A DNA stretch of 64,000 nt, taken from the NCBI GenBank assembly GCA_947561395.2, contig OX387193.1, forward strand, positions 10,602,001 to 10,666,000, in the 5' to 3' direction. Below the pieces are notes generated by a model. That model ran no database searches. It was not told the DNA's origin and saw nothing but the letters and a program-made list of their open reading frames with translations. Shown here piece by piece: positions 11,337-24,000 of the stretch. Source of the DNA: Buxus sempervirens. Lineage: Eukaryota > Streptophyta > Magnoliopsida > Buxales > Buxaceae. Position 1 is the stretch's first letter, and each line of letters starts with the position of its first letter. The translations under genes were made by a program, and so were the position numbers.

Positions 11337-13248
11337 TGAGTCTTCAGAATGGTCATTAAGTTCATTTTAGAAGTTAGGCCTGGCAAACAAAATTCAAAAT
11401 TTACAAAATCAAAAGATGAAATAATATTCACCTTGCAATTTTAGAACAGCCAACTTTACCATGGATTCAGATAAAGCCATTTGATATAGTTTGGAAATGG
11501 TATGCAAAGAAAAAATACAGTTTACAAAGCGCATTCCTTTCCTCCTGAATAACATTTCAGTAGCTTTGAATAGAAATATGTTGCCAGGGTGGGAACATAG
11601 GGTTAATGGTGCTGCTGACATCCACAGACGTCAGGATTGAGGTTAACACATATGGGATTGGAAGAATGGAAAGGCCCACCACCCTACACAGCCCACATAT
11701 GAATTGATAAACCCATGACCACATGCACTATAACATGATCCCGGCCGCTTCTTATGCCGAGTTCAATTACCAAATATAATTTACAAATCGAAACCACATC
11801 ACCTAAATCAAATGTCAAAAAAATATATTAATACTAACAAATATTAATATATTCAACAGTTATATGAAATGAAAAAAAAAAACAATAAAATTTAATGGGG
11901 ACCCATTTGGATAAAAGTATCATCCACCCACACTTTTTACCAAAAAAAATCCACCCACTGCCTCTCTAGTGGGTAAGGTGGGTAATCCTGATTTCCGTCC
12001 CCTCTCACTCAGCAGCTAAACCTAGTGATACAAGCCAGAAATTCCTTTCCATCGTGTCAAAATAGCATAAAAAGAGGGAGGGGGGTGTGCAAATAAGAAA
12101 GTAAAAGCAAAGAACACAGAATACAACAAACAAAATAAAAGAGAAAATACAAAGAACACATGCAATACAACGAACATAATAAATTTGTGAAAGGCATCAT
12201 AAACAAAAACAAAACTAGAATAACAAAAGATCCATAACAAGGATCACAAAGCACACCGCAATGAGCTTTATGAAGGTAAATATTTAACAAATACAAAGTT
12301 AGCACAGAGAAACCTGAATACCTAAAAAGATTCCCACAAGGTCACAGAAACCACAAGCTTAGATACCCAAAAGAGCTAGAGACAATACCTAAAGGAATTA
12401 GATGAATTTAGTTAGCAACGATTTGAACAGACCATATTACTTCTGATTTCTTTGAATAGCGGTTGTCTTGGGTTCCAACCCCCACCAAATGACCAGAACT
12501 TCTGACACCAAAAGGGTGTTAATATAGCAGAAAATGCTTCCAGAAACACAGATCCTAGTAAACATTTTTTTCTATAAGAGATGTTTCAGGAAGTGTTGAT
12601 CCAGAGCATGAGCCAGCTACAATTTTTATGGTGAAAGAATGCTGCTGCCACTGATGAGTGTAAATGTGCCAGTAAATAGAGTTAGCAAAGGAACATGACA
12701 GATGTTACTAACAAATTGCTGTCAGAAAATCAGAAGATTAAACAGCATGATTGCTAGACATTAGAATACAGTACAACATTCTAACAAGCAAGAAAAAACG
12801 GCGGATTTGGTATAATTCCAAGGCTGATAACAGCACTGAAGATCAGAAATATATCTTTTCTAGTTTATCAGAATAATGACGAATAAATAAGCCTACAATG
12901 TATATCAATTTCAATGCACTTCTATTTCTTATTATCAATGATATATTTCTGAAAATTTTCTGAATGAACATAGGAATACAAACTCTACAGTGTACTGTGA
13001 TCGAGAAGATGATCCTAGTTAAAAAATGGAGCATTTACACCGAATTAATAATTCTAAGTCAGCAAAACACAGAGCTAGTGCAGGAATGATGAAACCAAAC
13101 ACAAGAATACATGAAGACCCAAAACCTTAATTTTGACCAGAATGTGAAGATACTCTGATATCATAAAAGTAGGATTCTTCCTCTTTTTACGATGTTTACC
13201 TAGACTGAAACACAGTTAATGGGGGAAAAATTTAGAAACGTAAAAACT

Positions 13249-13364
13249 TTTTGGGGACTCCTGTCAAAGAACAATTTTATTACAATAAAAATTTCACTAA
13301 AACACTTTTTTAGGACTCCTTTCAAAGCACCACTTTATTACAATAAAAATTTCACTAAATTTTT
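13249..13364. repeat. Imperfect 58-bp direct tandem repeat
   Basis: Two adjacent copies share GGACTCCT, TCAAAG and the exact block TTATTACAATAAAAATTTCA, offset by 58 bp. Non-coding; probably a local duplication. Confidence 0.7.
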
Positions 13365-14561
13365 TCATATAGTAATAATTACTTTCAACCAAGAAAGGCT
13401 TAAATATTGAAGCTGTTGATAATAATCCAACCAATGAATGAGAGTCCTACAAAGCAAACTACTTATTGGTGCAAAACATCCCATCTAACTACAATTTCCA
13501 GCTGAATCATGCAACCTAGCAAAGCCAGTCTAGTTGCTTAGAACCACCATTGTTAAATGCACAATGAGAAAAGCCACAGGTGAGATGCCAATGAGCGTCT
13601 GACAAAATCCACAAAATCTGTGTTTAAAAGACCTAATATAGAAAATATAATAAGGCAGAAAAGCTTTCTACAATGAGAAAACAATCACTGCTGCTGAGAA
13701 GAAGTTAAATTTAATGAAATATAAGACAAAAATTAAAAAAGATATCATAATTGTGCAGTTCAGATATAAACCACAGTATCATAGAACATGAGCCTGCTGA
13801 AGAAAAGCACAAAACAAGAACACAAATTGCAGGGTGCTTAGCCTCGCAATGTCATTGTTATGCCAGAAAACAGCAATTAAAAATCAGGACAATCTAAACC
13901 ACAAGAATTGCACCATTTGAGCCCACAAAATACAATCACAGAAAATTGCACTTTTGATTAGGATTAAGAGGTCAGCAGACTCTAAAAGAAATTGTTTTAC
14001 TACTACAAAGCATGGAGTGTAAACAGAAACTAAGGTTAAAAAAATTTGTATAGATGAAAATGAGATTTATAGCATTCCAGAACAATCCTGTCTATGCACT
14101 TAGATACTAGATTAGTAACGGATATAACTACACTAAGCATAATGCCAGAGTAATTTTTACACTAGAAAATGATGGTTTAACCATGAAATGTAATTTTCAA
14201 ACCATCAAAATAGATGACAACAATCACTAGAATACATATGAAACCTCAAAATAATCCCCGTATTTATTTATAAATGAGATTCGAAATATATGAAAGTCCA
14301 TAAATGTAACTTAATGAATAAATGGTTTAGAAATAAATATATTCCTCGATGCATCTTCCAACAAAAATCAAGATGCAACCCACAAATCCCTCTACAGCAT
14401 AAGTTTTTGACATAATATAACAAGATATGAAAAGTCACAAGGGGAGGAAGCAAAAAGAAATAAAAATAAATAAATATTAGAAATTCTAATAGATTAAAAA
14501 TTTGCATAGTGCCAGTTAAATCGCCAAACCAATTATAAGTCATAGATTAACACACGCGCCC

Positions 14562-14562
<1 letters not shown>

Positions 14563-14605
<43 letters not shown>

Positions 14606-14608
14606 ACA
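14563..14608. repeat. C homopolymer (about 29) followed by (CA)n
   Basis: A run of about 29 C residues is followed directly by nine CA units. On the SF1 sense strand (minus) this is a (TG)n tract followed by a G tract. Length may be unreliable because homopolymers are error-prone in sequencing. Confidence 0.9.
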
Positions 14609-16040
14609 AAACAAGAAATAAACCAAAAGTCAGAACATTGTAAGGTATCAATTTAAATTCTGTACATCATTACACACTAATGCAAGACAGATATATGTAA
14701 GGATAGTCAAAATCCAATACCAAATGAGCCACTGATTACCAACACAAGCAACATTTCCTCAGACCTGTAATACAAGAACTGGAAAAATCTATTAGCCTTT
14801 AAATAAAGAGATAATATGTCTAGCGCCTACCCGAAAGGATTTCGTACCATGATACCTTCTTGTCTGTCAGACGAGGGGGCATGCAGAGCCTTCAGGATTA
14901 TTGCACCCAGGATAACTTAGAGGGAACAGAGTGGAAACAATCAATAATTAATAATAAGGTAAAAAAGAGCCATAAGTGAAAATAATTAATTGACCAAGAC
15001 AAGGATAAGTATCTTCCCCCAAAAAAAAAGAAAAAAAAACACACACACAAAACCGTCAGTAAGTTGGTCTATGAGAACCTTTAAACACAATTAACAACAG
15101 AAAAGTGTTAGCATCCTGACGCTTTGTAGGTAGCAATAGCCATCGGACATAGTTTGGTCCTGGAGAAGAAGACAGTAACATCATTAAGACAGTACGAAGC
15201 TCTTGCACATATTATTTAATATGATATTAGAGAACTGATTTGTCAGCCACCGTCAGCCACCGCATCTCTGCAATTGTCACAACATCACAGCAAGGTTAAA
15301 GAGGTGAGTCCCAAACTTCCAACTAGTTGAAGTCATAGCAAGAGGTAAGAAGATAAGAGCTCCAAAGAAACCTCACGCCTGCCAAAGAGTACATTCGTGA
15401 CCGGAAAAGGAGTCAACAAATGAATAAACAACAAAATATCAAAATACCACAGATAACTGAAAGCCATCAGCAGTGGAAGTGGAATAGTTAAACCCATGCA
15501 GCATTATGTTCTCCTCTGAACAATCCTAAAGTCTGGCTGAGAACTCATTCTGCTAAAATATACAGTTGAAATGTGACAATGCAGCATAAAAAGCTACCAA
15601 AGCAAACTTTAGCACGTGTGGATCAAACAAAGGATTACTTATCTAAAGATTACTCATGAACGAATGAAAAATAAGCTTCAAAAAAAAAAAAAAAAAAGGA
15701 CATTGACTATAATCCTCAAACCATCATTATTAGATAGCCAAATTGGCAAGGCAGGTTGGTCAGTTACCAGACCTATGGGTCAAACCATTTTAAATCCCAG
15801 ATGACAGCAAAATTAGTTTAATTGTGCTAATTACCATGCAAAATCAGAAGTAACTTCATCAACCAATATCCAAAATCAGTCTTAAAGCTAAAAGCTCTTT
15901 TTGACAAATTTCTGTTGCTGTAGATGGATAAACCCACCATTTTGCATGGTTAAGAGGATAAGGGTTGGGGCCGAACACATTGTCTTGGTTTTGAATGCAA
16001 TGAAATAATATAAGAAACAGCAAAGAAAAAACATGCAGTA

Positions 16041-16050
16041 CTTACTTTCA
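16041..16050 (-). promoter_or_regulatory. Probable 5' splice site in the SF1 3' UTR
   Basis: On the minus strand the sequence just after the stop reads TTGAAAGTAAGTACTG, a near-consensus donor with the intron starting at 16045. It lies 36 nt after the stop codon, inside the roughly 50-nt distance that usually avoids nonsense-mediated decay. The matching acceptor could not be identified. Confidence 0.55.
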
Positions 16051-16081
16051 ACCAGGAAGTATCAGCGGAAACTGAATCATA

Positions 16082-18703
16082 TCATTTCATCTCTGCCATA
16101 AATTTCTCATACTCTGTGTCTGCACCACATGTTGTCGGTTGACTCTGCTCTGCAGATGAAACAGGAGGGGGCACTGGTGGCTTGGACACCCAAGGAGCAC
16201 TTGCCATATTCTGCGAATGGTCTACTGTCGAAGTAGTCACAGGAGGCGGGGGAGGAGGTACACCATAATAAGATGGGTAACCTAACGAATATGGTAAATA
16301 TGTAGCTTGAGCATTTTGAGGAATTCCAGCAAATGAGTTCCCATATATATTATTAGGTACAGGTTGCACAGAGGTATTATTTTGAGATTGAACTCCAGGA
16401 GGGAAACTTTGTTGTGCCTCACTAGAAGGAACACTCTGAGAAGGTGCAACAGTGGGAGCAGTCTGCGCAGATTGAGGATACTGAATACCATATGGGGGCA
16501 TAGGTTGACCTTGAATAGGAGTGTACATACTTGACCCGGGAGGGGGTGGAGTGTAAGGAGCATAAGGAGGCGGAACAGGAGGACCCCATGGGACTGGAGC
16601 ACCCATGTAACCAACAGGCGGTACATTACCAAGAGGCCCACCTGTTACAAACTGCTGAGATGGGTATCCACCAACAGCCTGACCTGATCTGGGGTAAGTG
16701 GAAATCGTAGAAGCAGGAGGCCCTGGTGGCACAGCGGGCTGAGGTGGCTTACCTGCAACCCTTACTGCTATAACTCTACCTTCTAGCCGATATCCATTCA
16801 TACCAGCAATAGCTTGGTTAGCCTGAGCAACATCAGAGTACTTCACAAAACCATAACCTTTGCTCAACCCAGTAACCCTGTCTTTAATAACTTTAGCCAT
16901 CACAATATCACCAAAAGGTGAAAACAATCGGATTAGGCCATCATCATCAAGGGTGGGTGGCAAATACCCAATGTACAAGTTTGTATCATCATATTCCTTT
17001 TTTGTGTTAGCTGCATTAAACCCCAGCCCTGCATGTGATGTACCACTAGCACTGTTACCACTGGCCCAAGGTGGATTGCCTCCAGAACTGTTTGAACCAA
17101 GAATTGGCAATGTGGAGCTTTGCTTGATCAATGAATCAGGGGTGGTACCTCCCAGTTCTGCCAAAAAGTTCTGATACTCATCATCCATTTTCTTGCCTGT
17201 TGATTCTTTCATGGGGCAGTCAATGGTCGGATGTCCACCATCACCACATATTTTACACAAAACATCACTCTTAAAAGTTGAAGTACGAGCAGGACAAGCA
17301 TACTGCCGATGACCAGGCTCGCCACATAATCTACAGAACTCATCCTCTCTTATAGTTCCATTCAAAGCAGCAAGTTCTCTCAGCTGCTGCCGCTTATGCT
17401 CATTAAGTCCTTCATCAACCGGCTGTAAGAGCTTCTCCACCATCCCAGCAGCAGCATCAAGTGCTTCCTGTGTGTCCGCCTCAACCAAAACATGTAAATC
17501 CTCATTCTCTGAAGGATCGGGTTTCAAATCTCGCTTCTGTTGCAACCTACCCTCTTTAACCGACCCTTTACCCCGAATAACAATCTTGGCACCAGTCTCT
17601 TTTTCCATTCTTTTTTGTGTATTTCCCCTCGGTCCAATAATAAGCCCAATGAAATTGTAACCAGGATACTCTTTCATTGGAATGTAAAGCTTCTTATAAA
17701 GCTTGGGAGGCCTATAATCTGCTGGTGGTTTAAACGCAGGATTCCTTTTAATCATCTGAGAGATAATTTCTTGTCTCTCTCGGTTTAGTCTTTCACGGGC
17801 ACGGTACTCTCTAGTGTTTATCCTAATACCCATGTTATCATATACAGGTTCCGGCGAAGGTGAACGGGCACCTTCGGGCCTATCATCTAAAGGCTGACCA
17901 GACTGCAACATTCGATTAATCTCAAGAAGCCTAATATTAAGAGCTTGAACTTCAGGATCAAGTTCAATACCTCCAGTAAAATCTTTCATGAACTCAGGTA
18001 GTTCATATAACAAAGGCTTCGGTTCATCATCCGCCCATCGAGATCTCCTCTTCCGGTTGCCGCCGCTACCACTATCGCCGCTTTGGTTGTCGGAGTCCCA
18101 CCGACTACGACGACGGCGTCTGCTGGTTGTTTCCTCTTCCCCTCCGGAATAGTCCTTGTCGGTGCCGCTATGAGTATTAACACCGCTTCCCGACAACAAG
18201 GGCTTCTGGATCTCACATTTTTGTGAGATCTGGTTAGCTGATTCTTCTGCAATCACCGCAGACCCGTTTTCAACATTTTCTACTGATGGAGGAGGTTCCG
18301 AGACCTGGGTTTCTGAAGAAGAAATGACGTTTTGATCATTTAGGTTTCCTGAGGAAAGATTCGGATTTTCATCATAGCTCGGGGTCTTCGGTGGCGGTGG
18401 TGGATTTTGATCGAAAGAAGATAGGGTTTCTGGTGGCGGAGGAGGATTTTGATCAAAAGAATCTAAGGTTTCCGAAGGTGGGGGAGGAGGAGGAGGAGAA
18501 GAAGGGTTTTGATCATACGAAGCTATGATACCGAACAAAGAAGCTTGATTCTGCATAGAAGCGGCAAGAGCTTCGGAAGAATAGTACGGATCGGAAGAAT
18601 AGTACGGATTCTGGACTAGGTTTTCTGATGAAATCAAAGACGAAGGGTCCGAAACCAATGGTTCGAAGGACGCAGTAGCCGGATTTGATTGCAGAGAATC
18701 CAT
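16082..18703 (-). CDS. SF1: Splicing factor 1 / branch-point-binding protein (plant SF1, with RRM)
   Basis: Nuclear protein that recognises the intron branch point with U2AF during early spliceosome assembly. Uninterrupted 873-residue reading frame. An acidic, proline-rich N-terminus carries [11 protein letters not shown] and [10 protein letters not shown] repeats. RRRRRSRW (about 195-202) and [10 protein letters not shown] (about 217-226) resemble the U2AF-ligand motif. A helix-hairpin region (230-310) is followed by a KH/QUA2 domain (about 330-445) with the GPRG loop at 357-360. Two CCHC zinc knuckles lie at 457-470 and 483-496. An RRM spans about 574-650, with RNP2 LYIGYL and RNP1 KGYGFVKY; this RRM is typical of plant SF1 and absent from animal and yeast proteins. 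The tail is rich in proline and tyrosine. The start at 18703 (MDSLQSN) is chosen because it sits in a CCATGG context; the frame stays open upstream to 18802, but that extension looks like leader sequence. Confidence 0.97.
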   Translation of the reverse strand: MDSLQSNPATASFEPLVSDPSSLISSENLVQNPYYSSDPYYSSEALAASMQNQASLFGIIASYDQNPSSPPPPPPPSETLDSFDQNPPPPPETLSSFDQNPPPPPKTPSYDENPNLSSGNLNDQNVISSSETQVSEPPPSVENVENGSAVIAEESANQISQKCEIQKPLLSGSGVNTHSGTDKDYSGGEEETTSRRRRRSRWDSDNQSGDSGSGGNRKRRSRWADDEPKPLLYELPEFMKDFTGGIELDPEVQALNIRLLEINRMLQSGQPLDDRPEGARSPSPEPVYDNMGIRINTREYRARERLNRERQEIISQMIKRNPAFKPPADYRPPKLYKKLYIPMKEYPGYNFIGLIIGPRGNTQKRMEKETGAKIVIRGKGSVKEGRLQQKRDLKPDPSENEDLHVLVEADTQEALDAAAGMVEKLLQPVDEGLNEHKRQQLRELAALNGTIREDEFCRLCGEPGHRQYACPARTSTFKSDVLCKICGDGGHPTIDCPMKESTGKKMDDEYQNFLAELGGTTPDSLIKQSSTLPILGSNSSGGNPPWASGNSASGTSHAGLGFNAANTKKEYDDTNLYIGYLPPTLDDDGLIRLFSPFGDIVMAKVIKDRVTGLSKGYGFVKYSDVAQANQAIAGMNGYRLEGRVIAVRVAGKPPQPAVPPGPPASTISTYPRSGQAVGGYPSQQFVTGGPLGNVPPVGYMGAPVPWGPPVPPPYAPYTPPPPGSSMYTPIQGQPMPPYGIQYPQSAQTAPTVAPSQSVPSSEAQQSFPPGVQSQNNTSVQPVPNNIYGNSFAGIPQNAQATYLPYSLGYPSYYGVPPPPPPVTTSTVDHSQNMASAPWVSKPPVPPPVSSAEQSQPTTCGADTEYEKFMAEMK

Positions 18704-21032
18704 GGATGCTGAGAAAAACCGGAAGATTAACGCAATATAGTTCTGATTCGAAGGCTCTCCTGTTGTATCCGTGAGATAGATTAAACGACGGTTTATAGAC
18801 ACCTAGAAATCTGGATTTGATGAGGCCATATCCACCGGTCACGCTGGAGCATTGGTCCAATGGTGGAGGGCGGGTACATGTGAACATATGCTTCATGCAC
18901 CTACGTGGACAAGATCTTCAATCTCATCCGTCCGTACGCTGAAGCGTCCCAAGGTATATGATGTATCTTAAGATAAAAAATATTTTTTTGGTAAATCAAT
19001 ATTTGGATTTAATAATTAAGGTTATTTTGGCATTTTGATGTTTATTTTTAACAACTGAAAGTACCTCTCTTAAGATTTGTAAAATCACATCAACCTCTCT
19101 TCTACTTTAATTATCTGCTGCATGCCCCTTCCTTCTCTACTAATGTTATTAAAATCTGAATTTTTTGAACAAACTTACCCTTATTCAGTGTTTTGAGTTT
19201 CGGCGTGCCGTCGAAATTTCAATTTTTTCTCCCCAGCGATGCGTTTCGCTAAGGGAATTCCCCATGGTAGTTTCCCTAGTGATTTTTCAGCGAAACGAGG
19301 CAGCGTGCCCAACGAAACAAGCAAAACAAAAAAGAAAAATACAAATTTATTTAATTTTTATTAGCGAAACGGGCGACGTGTTGGCAAAATTTCCCCAAAA
19401 TCCAAAAAAACCCAAATTTTGCCCATTTTAAATTTTCCGACATTTCATCAGCATGCCACCAAAATTTCGTTTGCTTCCCATCGACATTGAAACAGTAAAC
19501 CTTGTCCTTATTTAAGTACAAGAAGTTTAAGATTTTGAGATCCTTTTTATGTAAAAATGGTTTTTTTAAGGTTTAAAGATATTAATAAACAATTTAAAAA
19601 TAATGAGTGATTTAGTCATTTAATTTTTTAGTTTTTATTACTTTATATAAAAAAAATTCATGCGGGATAAAATGGTCAAATTACTACTTTTTGTTATTTT
19701 ACAACTCTAATAAGGGGAGGTTAGTATCATTTCAAAAGGCCCGGGAAAGGTATTTGTGATTTTCAGAAACTACAAGATATATATATATATAATACTCTAG
19801 CTTTAAACAACCCAACTTCTTGGCATGTATTATAAAGCAATTATACATCATATATTGAGGTTCAAAACAAAATAAATGTGCCACGCATCATAAAGAGCCT
19901 TGGCATTGTGGAGGTTAGCATCATTTGTATCTTATTTTCTTCAAATTTGAAAGACAATGCTTGCTCTTTTGGTCAATTTAATGACTTCATACCCATAATA
20001 TTCCAGACATTTTTTCTATTTGTGGTGATTGTTTTATGCATATTAACGAAATATGAAGCACACATCCACAGGTATACTTTTTTTTTTTTTTAAATCTAGG
20101 CTAATTTTTGGATCTACTATGCTCAATATGAGAATTTGACCTAGTATCAAATTTTCAAACCCTCTAAAATGTCTAAACTTGAGTTACTTAATGAGATGGT
20201 CTTATGTTCAAATCTCCACTTAGATCTCATTTTCAATATTAAATTTGAAGCCAATATCTACTATGGATCACTTGTTTCATAGGCATTCTGAGCAAATCAG
20301 GCTATTACATTTTAAAAAAAAATTAATTAATTTCAAGGTGATGTGCATCCTAATTGTCTTGATCTAAATTGATTTTATGCATAAATCCATGTATTTTTGT
20401 AAAGTTTTCAAAAATTTACAAAGGTGATTGTAATCTATGTTAGAACAAAGATTTTCAAAACTCATAACATTCTCATATGGATGAATTTTTGAATGAAACT
20501 TGTTTTGTTTGAATGCTCTATATCTCTACTTGTAATAGACCAGTTTTTAGCTATTTACAAAGAGCCAATTTTAACCCATGCAAAGTTTAAGGTAAATAGG
20601 TCCGCAGGATATCACTTGCAAAGCGTGTGACTTCATCTAAGCATAGCTTTTTCAATATACTTTAATATTTGTAATTGAAATTGGTTTGAGTTAATTTGGA
20701 TTAAAATAAAGGTTATATATTTGATTGATCTTGTGCTAATTAATTAGTAGCAAATCACAAGATTTGTCATGTTTTTTTTTCCAGAATTTAAGATTAAACA
20801 AAAGCTTTATATTGATGAATTCTAGAGTGAGAATTGGTTTCCTCCACTTTAGTTTCATATAAGATGACAAGACAAAAGAGGAATCTAAAACCTCTATGAG
20901 ATTTGATCATAAAAATGAAATCACATGATCACCTTAGAATTAAAAATGGTGGCTTCAAATAACATTAGAGATTATTTCATCAACCACTAAATAACAATAG
21001 ATTTTCTGATTGACTATTAAAATCACAATAAG
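18704..21032. other. Intergenic region between SF1 and the 3' end of CCD7
   Basis: The first 100-200 bases hold the SF1 leader and promoter (minus strand). The remainder is AT-rich. Between about 19060 and 19770 are loosely inverted blocks (GTAAAATCACATCAACCTCT against a diverged reverse copy), suggesting an old TIR element whose ends I cannot fix. The interior has several AGCGAAAC motifs. No gene recognised. Confidence 0.4.
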
Positions 21033-24000
21033 TTACTTTGGGGCCCAAACACCATGAAACCCAAGAGGAAAATTCAAATGTTTGGGAATTTCAAGTCTTG
21101 CTACAAGGCAGTCAGCCTTCTCAAATCGCTTGGGATCTAAAACCACCAAGTAACACCTTTCTATTGAAACTGCATACTGCAAAAACAAACCAAATAAACA
21201 TTTATAAGCTCACTTGAGATACAAATCTTTATGAATAATGTTCTCAAGAATTATCAATAAACATTTGTTGGTTCACATCCTATAGGACCTTTATCTACAA
21301 CCTTATTTGCAGCTTTTCACAGTATTGCTTAAAAATTTACAAATATACCATTCACAATACACATGAAATGATCCCAATGTAGGCTTCATATAAGGTTGTA
21401 GATAAAGGTCCCAGAAGATCTCAATTGCTTTTTTGTAGTGATATTTGCTTGTGTGTGTGTAATGTCTAGTTTCATATAGACTGTAGTAATATATTTACGA
21501 AAATTGAATTGGCTTATTTTTTTAGTCCATCACACTCTTAGTTAGGAATGAAATACTATGGACATGAGACTTTATATTTTTTTCTTTTTCAACTTTATAA
21601 GTTTATGATTCTCATTTACTTTCCCTAAAATGTTTGATAGATTGGTTCTTAGTGATTCCCTCAAATTTATTTTGAATCTTAGTTCACATTCTTAATTTAC
21701 TATATGACCTCATTGTCTCCTACAATGTGAGACATCATGACCTAGTGTTCTGGTCATGGGGTGTATGGTGACAGTAGAAATGGGTCCCCTGTTCCCACTA
21801 TATGAAGGTATGACTTCAAGAGATTTCCTAGTAAACTGGCGTTTGGTATGCATTATGGATTCTAGATTCTAGCCAAAATTAGATTTTAAAATCGAGGTGG
21901 AGATTTTAGTTCAAATTATCATAGAGTTTAAAAAATATACTTCTATAATATATCCTATAATCAGAAATCACTATATGTATAAACACACAAACATACGATA
22001 TTACATTATATAATATATTTTATTATATTTTGCTAAATAATGTAATATATTTATTAAATATATACGATATTTCATTTACTAATACATATTATGTTTTTTA
22101 TATGCAATCTTTAATATAAAAACTACAAAATCAATCTCAACAATCGCAGTCAATCAAATGGGATTCTAAGCAGGATTCTGGATTCTGAAAATTAGCAATG
22201 AAAATCTAGTTCACATCCAGCCCCTTTAATTTGCTTTCATACAAATTTAATAAATGGTGGCCAATTTGAATATATGAGACCTATTAACATCTAATGTTAG
22301 CCTAACCCAAGTCAACTCATTACCAACGTGAATTAATTGCAAGTTTTACCCTAAATAGGGTAACTAATTAATGAATTTATGCCATTGAAATTACCTCCAC
22401 CACAAGAAGATAGCCTTCATCTTCTTTAACCCCTTTGGGGATGAGAATGGGTTCACCAATAAAACATCTACTCCCCGCTTGCCACGTGGAAATTGACTTG
22501 TCTGATAAATTTAGCTTTGCTACTGTGTCAAAAGGAAAGTGAGGCAAGAACTTATGAGATCCAGAAGAAGTTGCTGCATAAATATATTTTGTTTTGCTTC
22601 CAAAGAAGTTTGGATTAATAGCAGGAAAATCTGATGGTTTTCTCCAATGATTTAAGGGCTCCATAAAGCAATTTTGATGATGCCCATCTTGGTCGATTTT
22701 GATAGAAATCTACATAACATGAGCAAAAAAAATGTTTTAGTTGAATACAACTTTCATTAATTTACTAATTGAAAAATCAAAATTTTCACATCTTTACTTT
22801 ATGAAATAAAAAATTCTTGTCTCATTAGGTCACTAATTTCAATATATGTAGAGGGAGAGAGAAATAGAGAGAACCTGAAACAAATGAGGCAAAAACTCTT
22901 CTTCACCCTTTTTTCCATTCATGAAAGTAGGATCCAATTTACCACTTTGCCAATCATACCCTATCATCAAAGGATACACAAAGTATAATTCAAAGGATAT
23001 TAATTGCCTAGGTTGCTGATAACAATTTAGATTTAGGATCTGTGTGAGAAAAAAAAATGAAGTTTGATATATGGAGAAATATTTACCAAACATTTTCTGG
23101 AAGTTGAACCATTGATAAGAGCAAGCAACCGCATGTATTTGAATATCTAAGTTCCCTTTATGGTCCCATTCCTCAAAAGCATTGCCAACATGTAGTAACC
23201 ACATTTGAGAAGGAACTTTAATGGGCACTCTCCAATCTCTATATTGTGTTGCATTGGAGTCTTTATTACTAAACCGAGGTAGCAAATAAATGGGAGATGT
23301 GGGACTGCTAGGATCTACTGCCAAGGCTGATATCATTGGAGTTAATCCACATATTGCACCTATTGATCCTGAAATCAAAATGTAAGATATTTAAGGAAGT
23401 ATAAATTGTGTAGTTATGGATGCTTATAATTTAAATTCTAAGACAATACAACTTATGGGTAATGGTGGTTAATAAATATTAAATTACATTCAAGAAGAGG
23501 GCTAACTATTGTGTATAGTATCTATATTTTTAGGTTTGCAAAAATTAACAAGTGATAGAATCTATATTAAGTACCACCATTATCCTTGGACAATGGAACC
23601 ATTTCAAAGTAGATGACTTAAGGTTGAATTTGGATATTAATAAACTGCAAGAAAATGAATTAAGTTCCTGCATGCATAGAGCATTGGATGATTGGAAAAT
23701 GAAAAAAAAAATTTTATGGGACCCAGCATCTAAGAAAATGTTGGCAGCAAAATAAGTCTTTTTTTTTTTTATATTTATCATCTAGCTCTAGAGGTCAAAA
23801 ATTGAAAGAAATTGCGTTGGCAAGAAATACTTGTTTCTCACGATGCAGTTTCTTGCTATCCAAACGCAACATCGTGGCATGCTAAGCTAAAAAATAATGG
23901 ATCTATTGTGAAGTGGCTGGAGTTGGGTCATACAATTAGTTAATTTCTTATATTTGTGTATCATGTCTAATCTAGAATAAGAAGTTTGTCTTGGTATATA

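Larger units (their letters stand above)
9719..16044. other. Long non-coding stretch downstream of SF1
   Basis: Over 6 kb without a supportable coding region. Because a strong GTAAGT donor lies 36 nt after the SF1 stop, part of this stretch is probably SF1 3'-UTR intron plus 3'-UTR exon, but the acceptor and polyadenylation site cannot be placed from sequence. It also contains a Mutator-like MITE (11087), a 58-bp direct repeat (13249), a C/CA tract (14563) and scattered A- or T-rich runs. Confidence 0.45.

Noticed and set aside
18704..18802. 33-residue N-terminal extension of SF1
   Set aside because: Upstream in-frame sequence lacks the composition of plant SF1 N-termini; MDSLQSN has the better ATG context.
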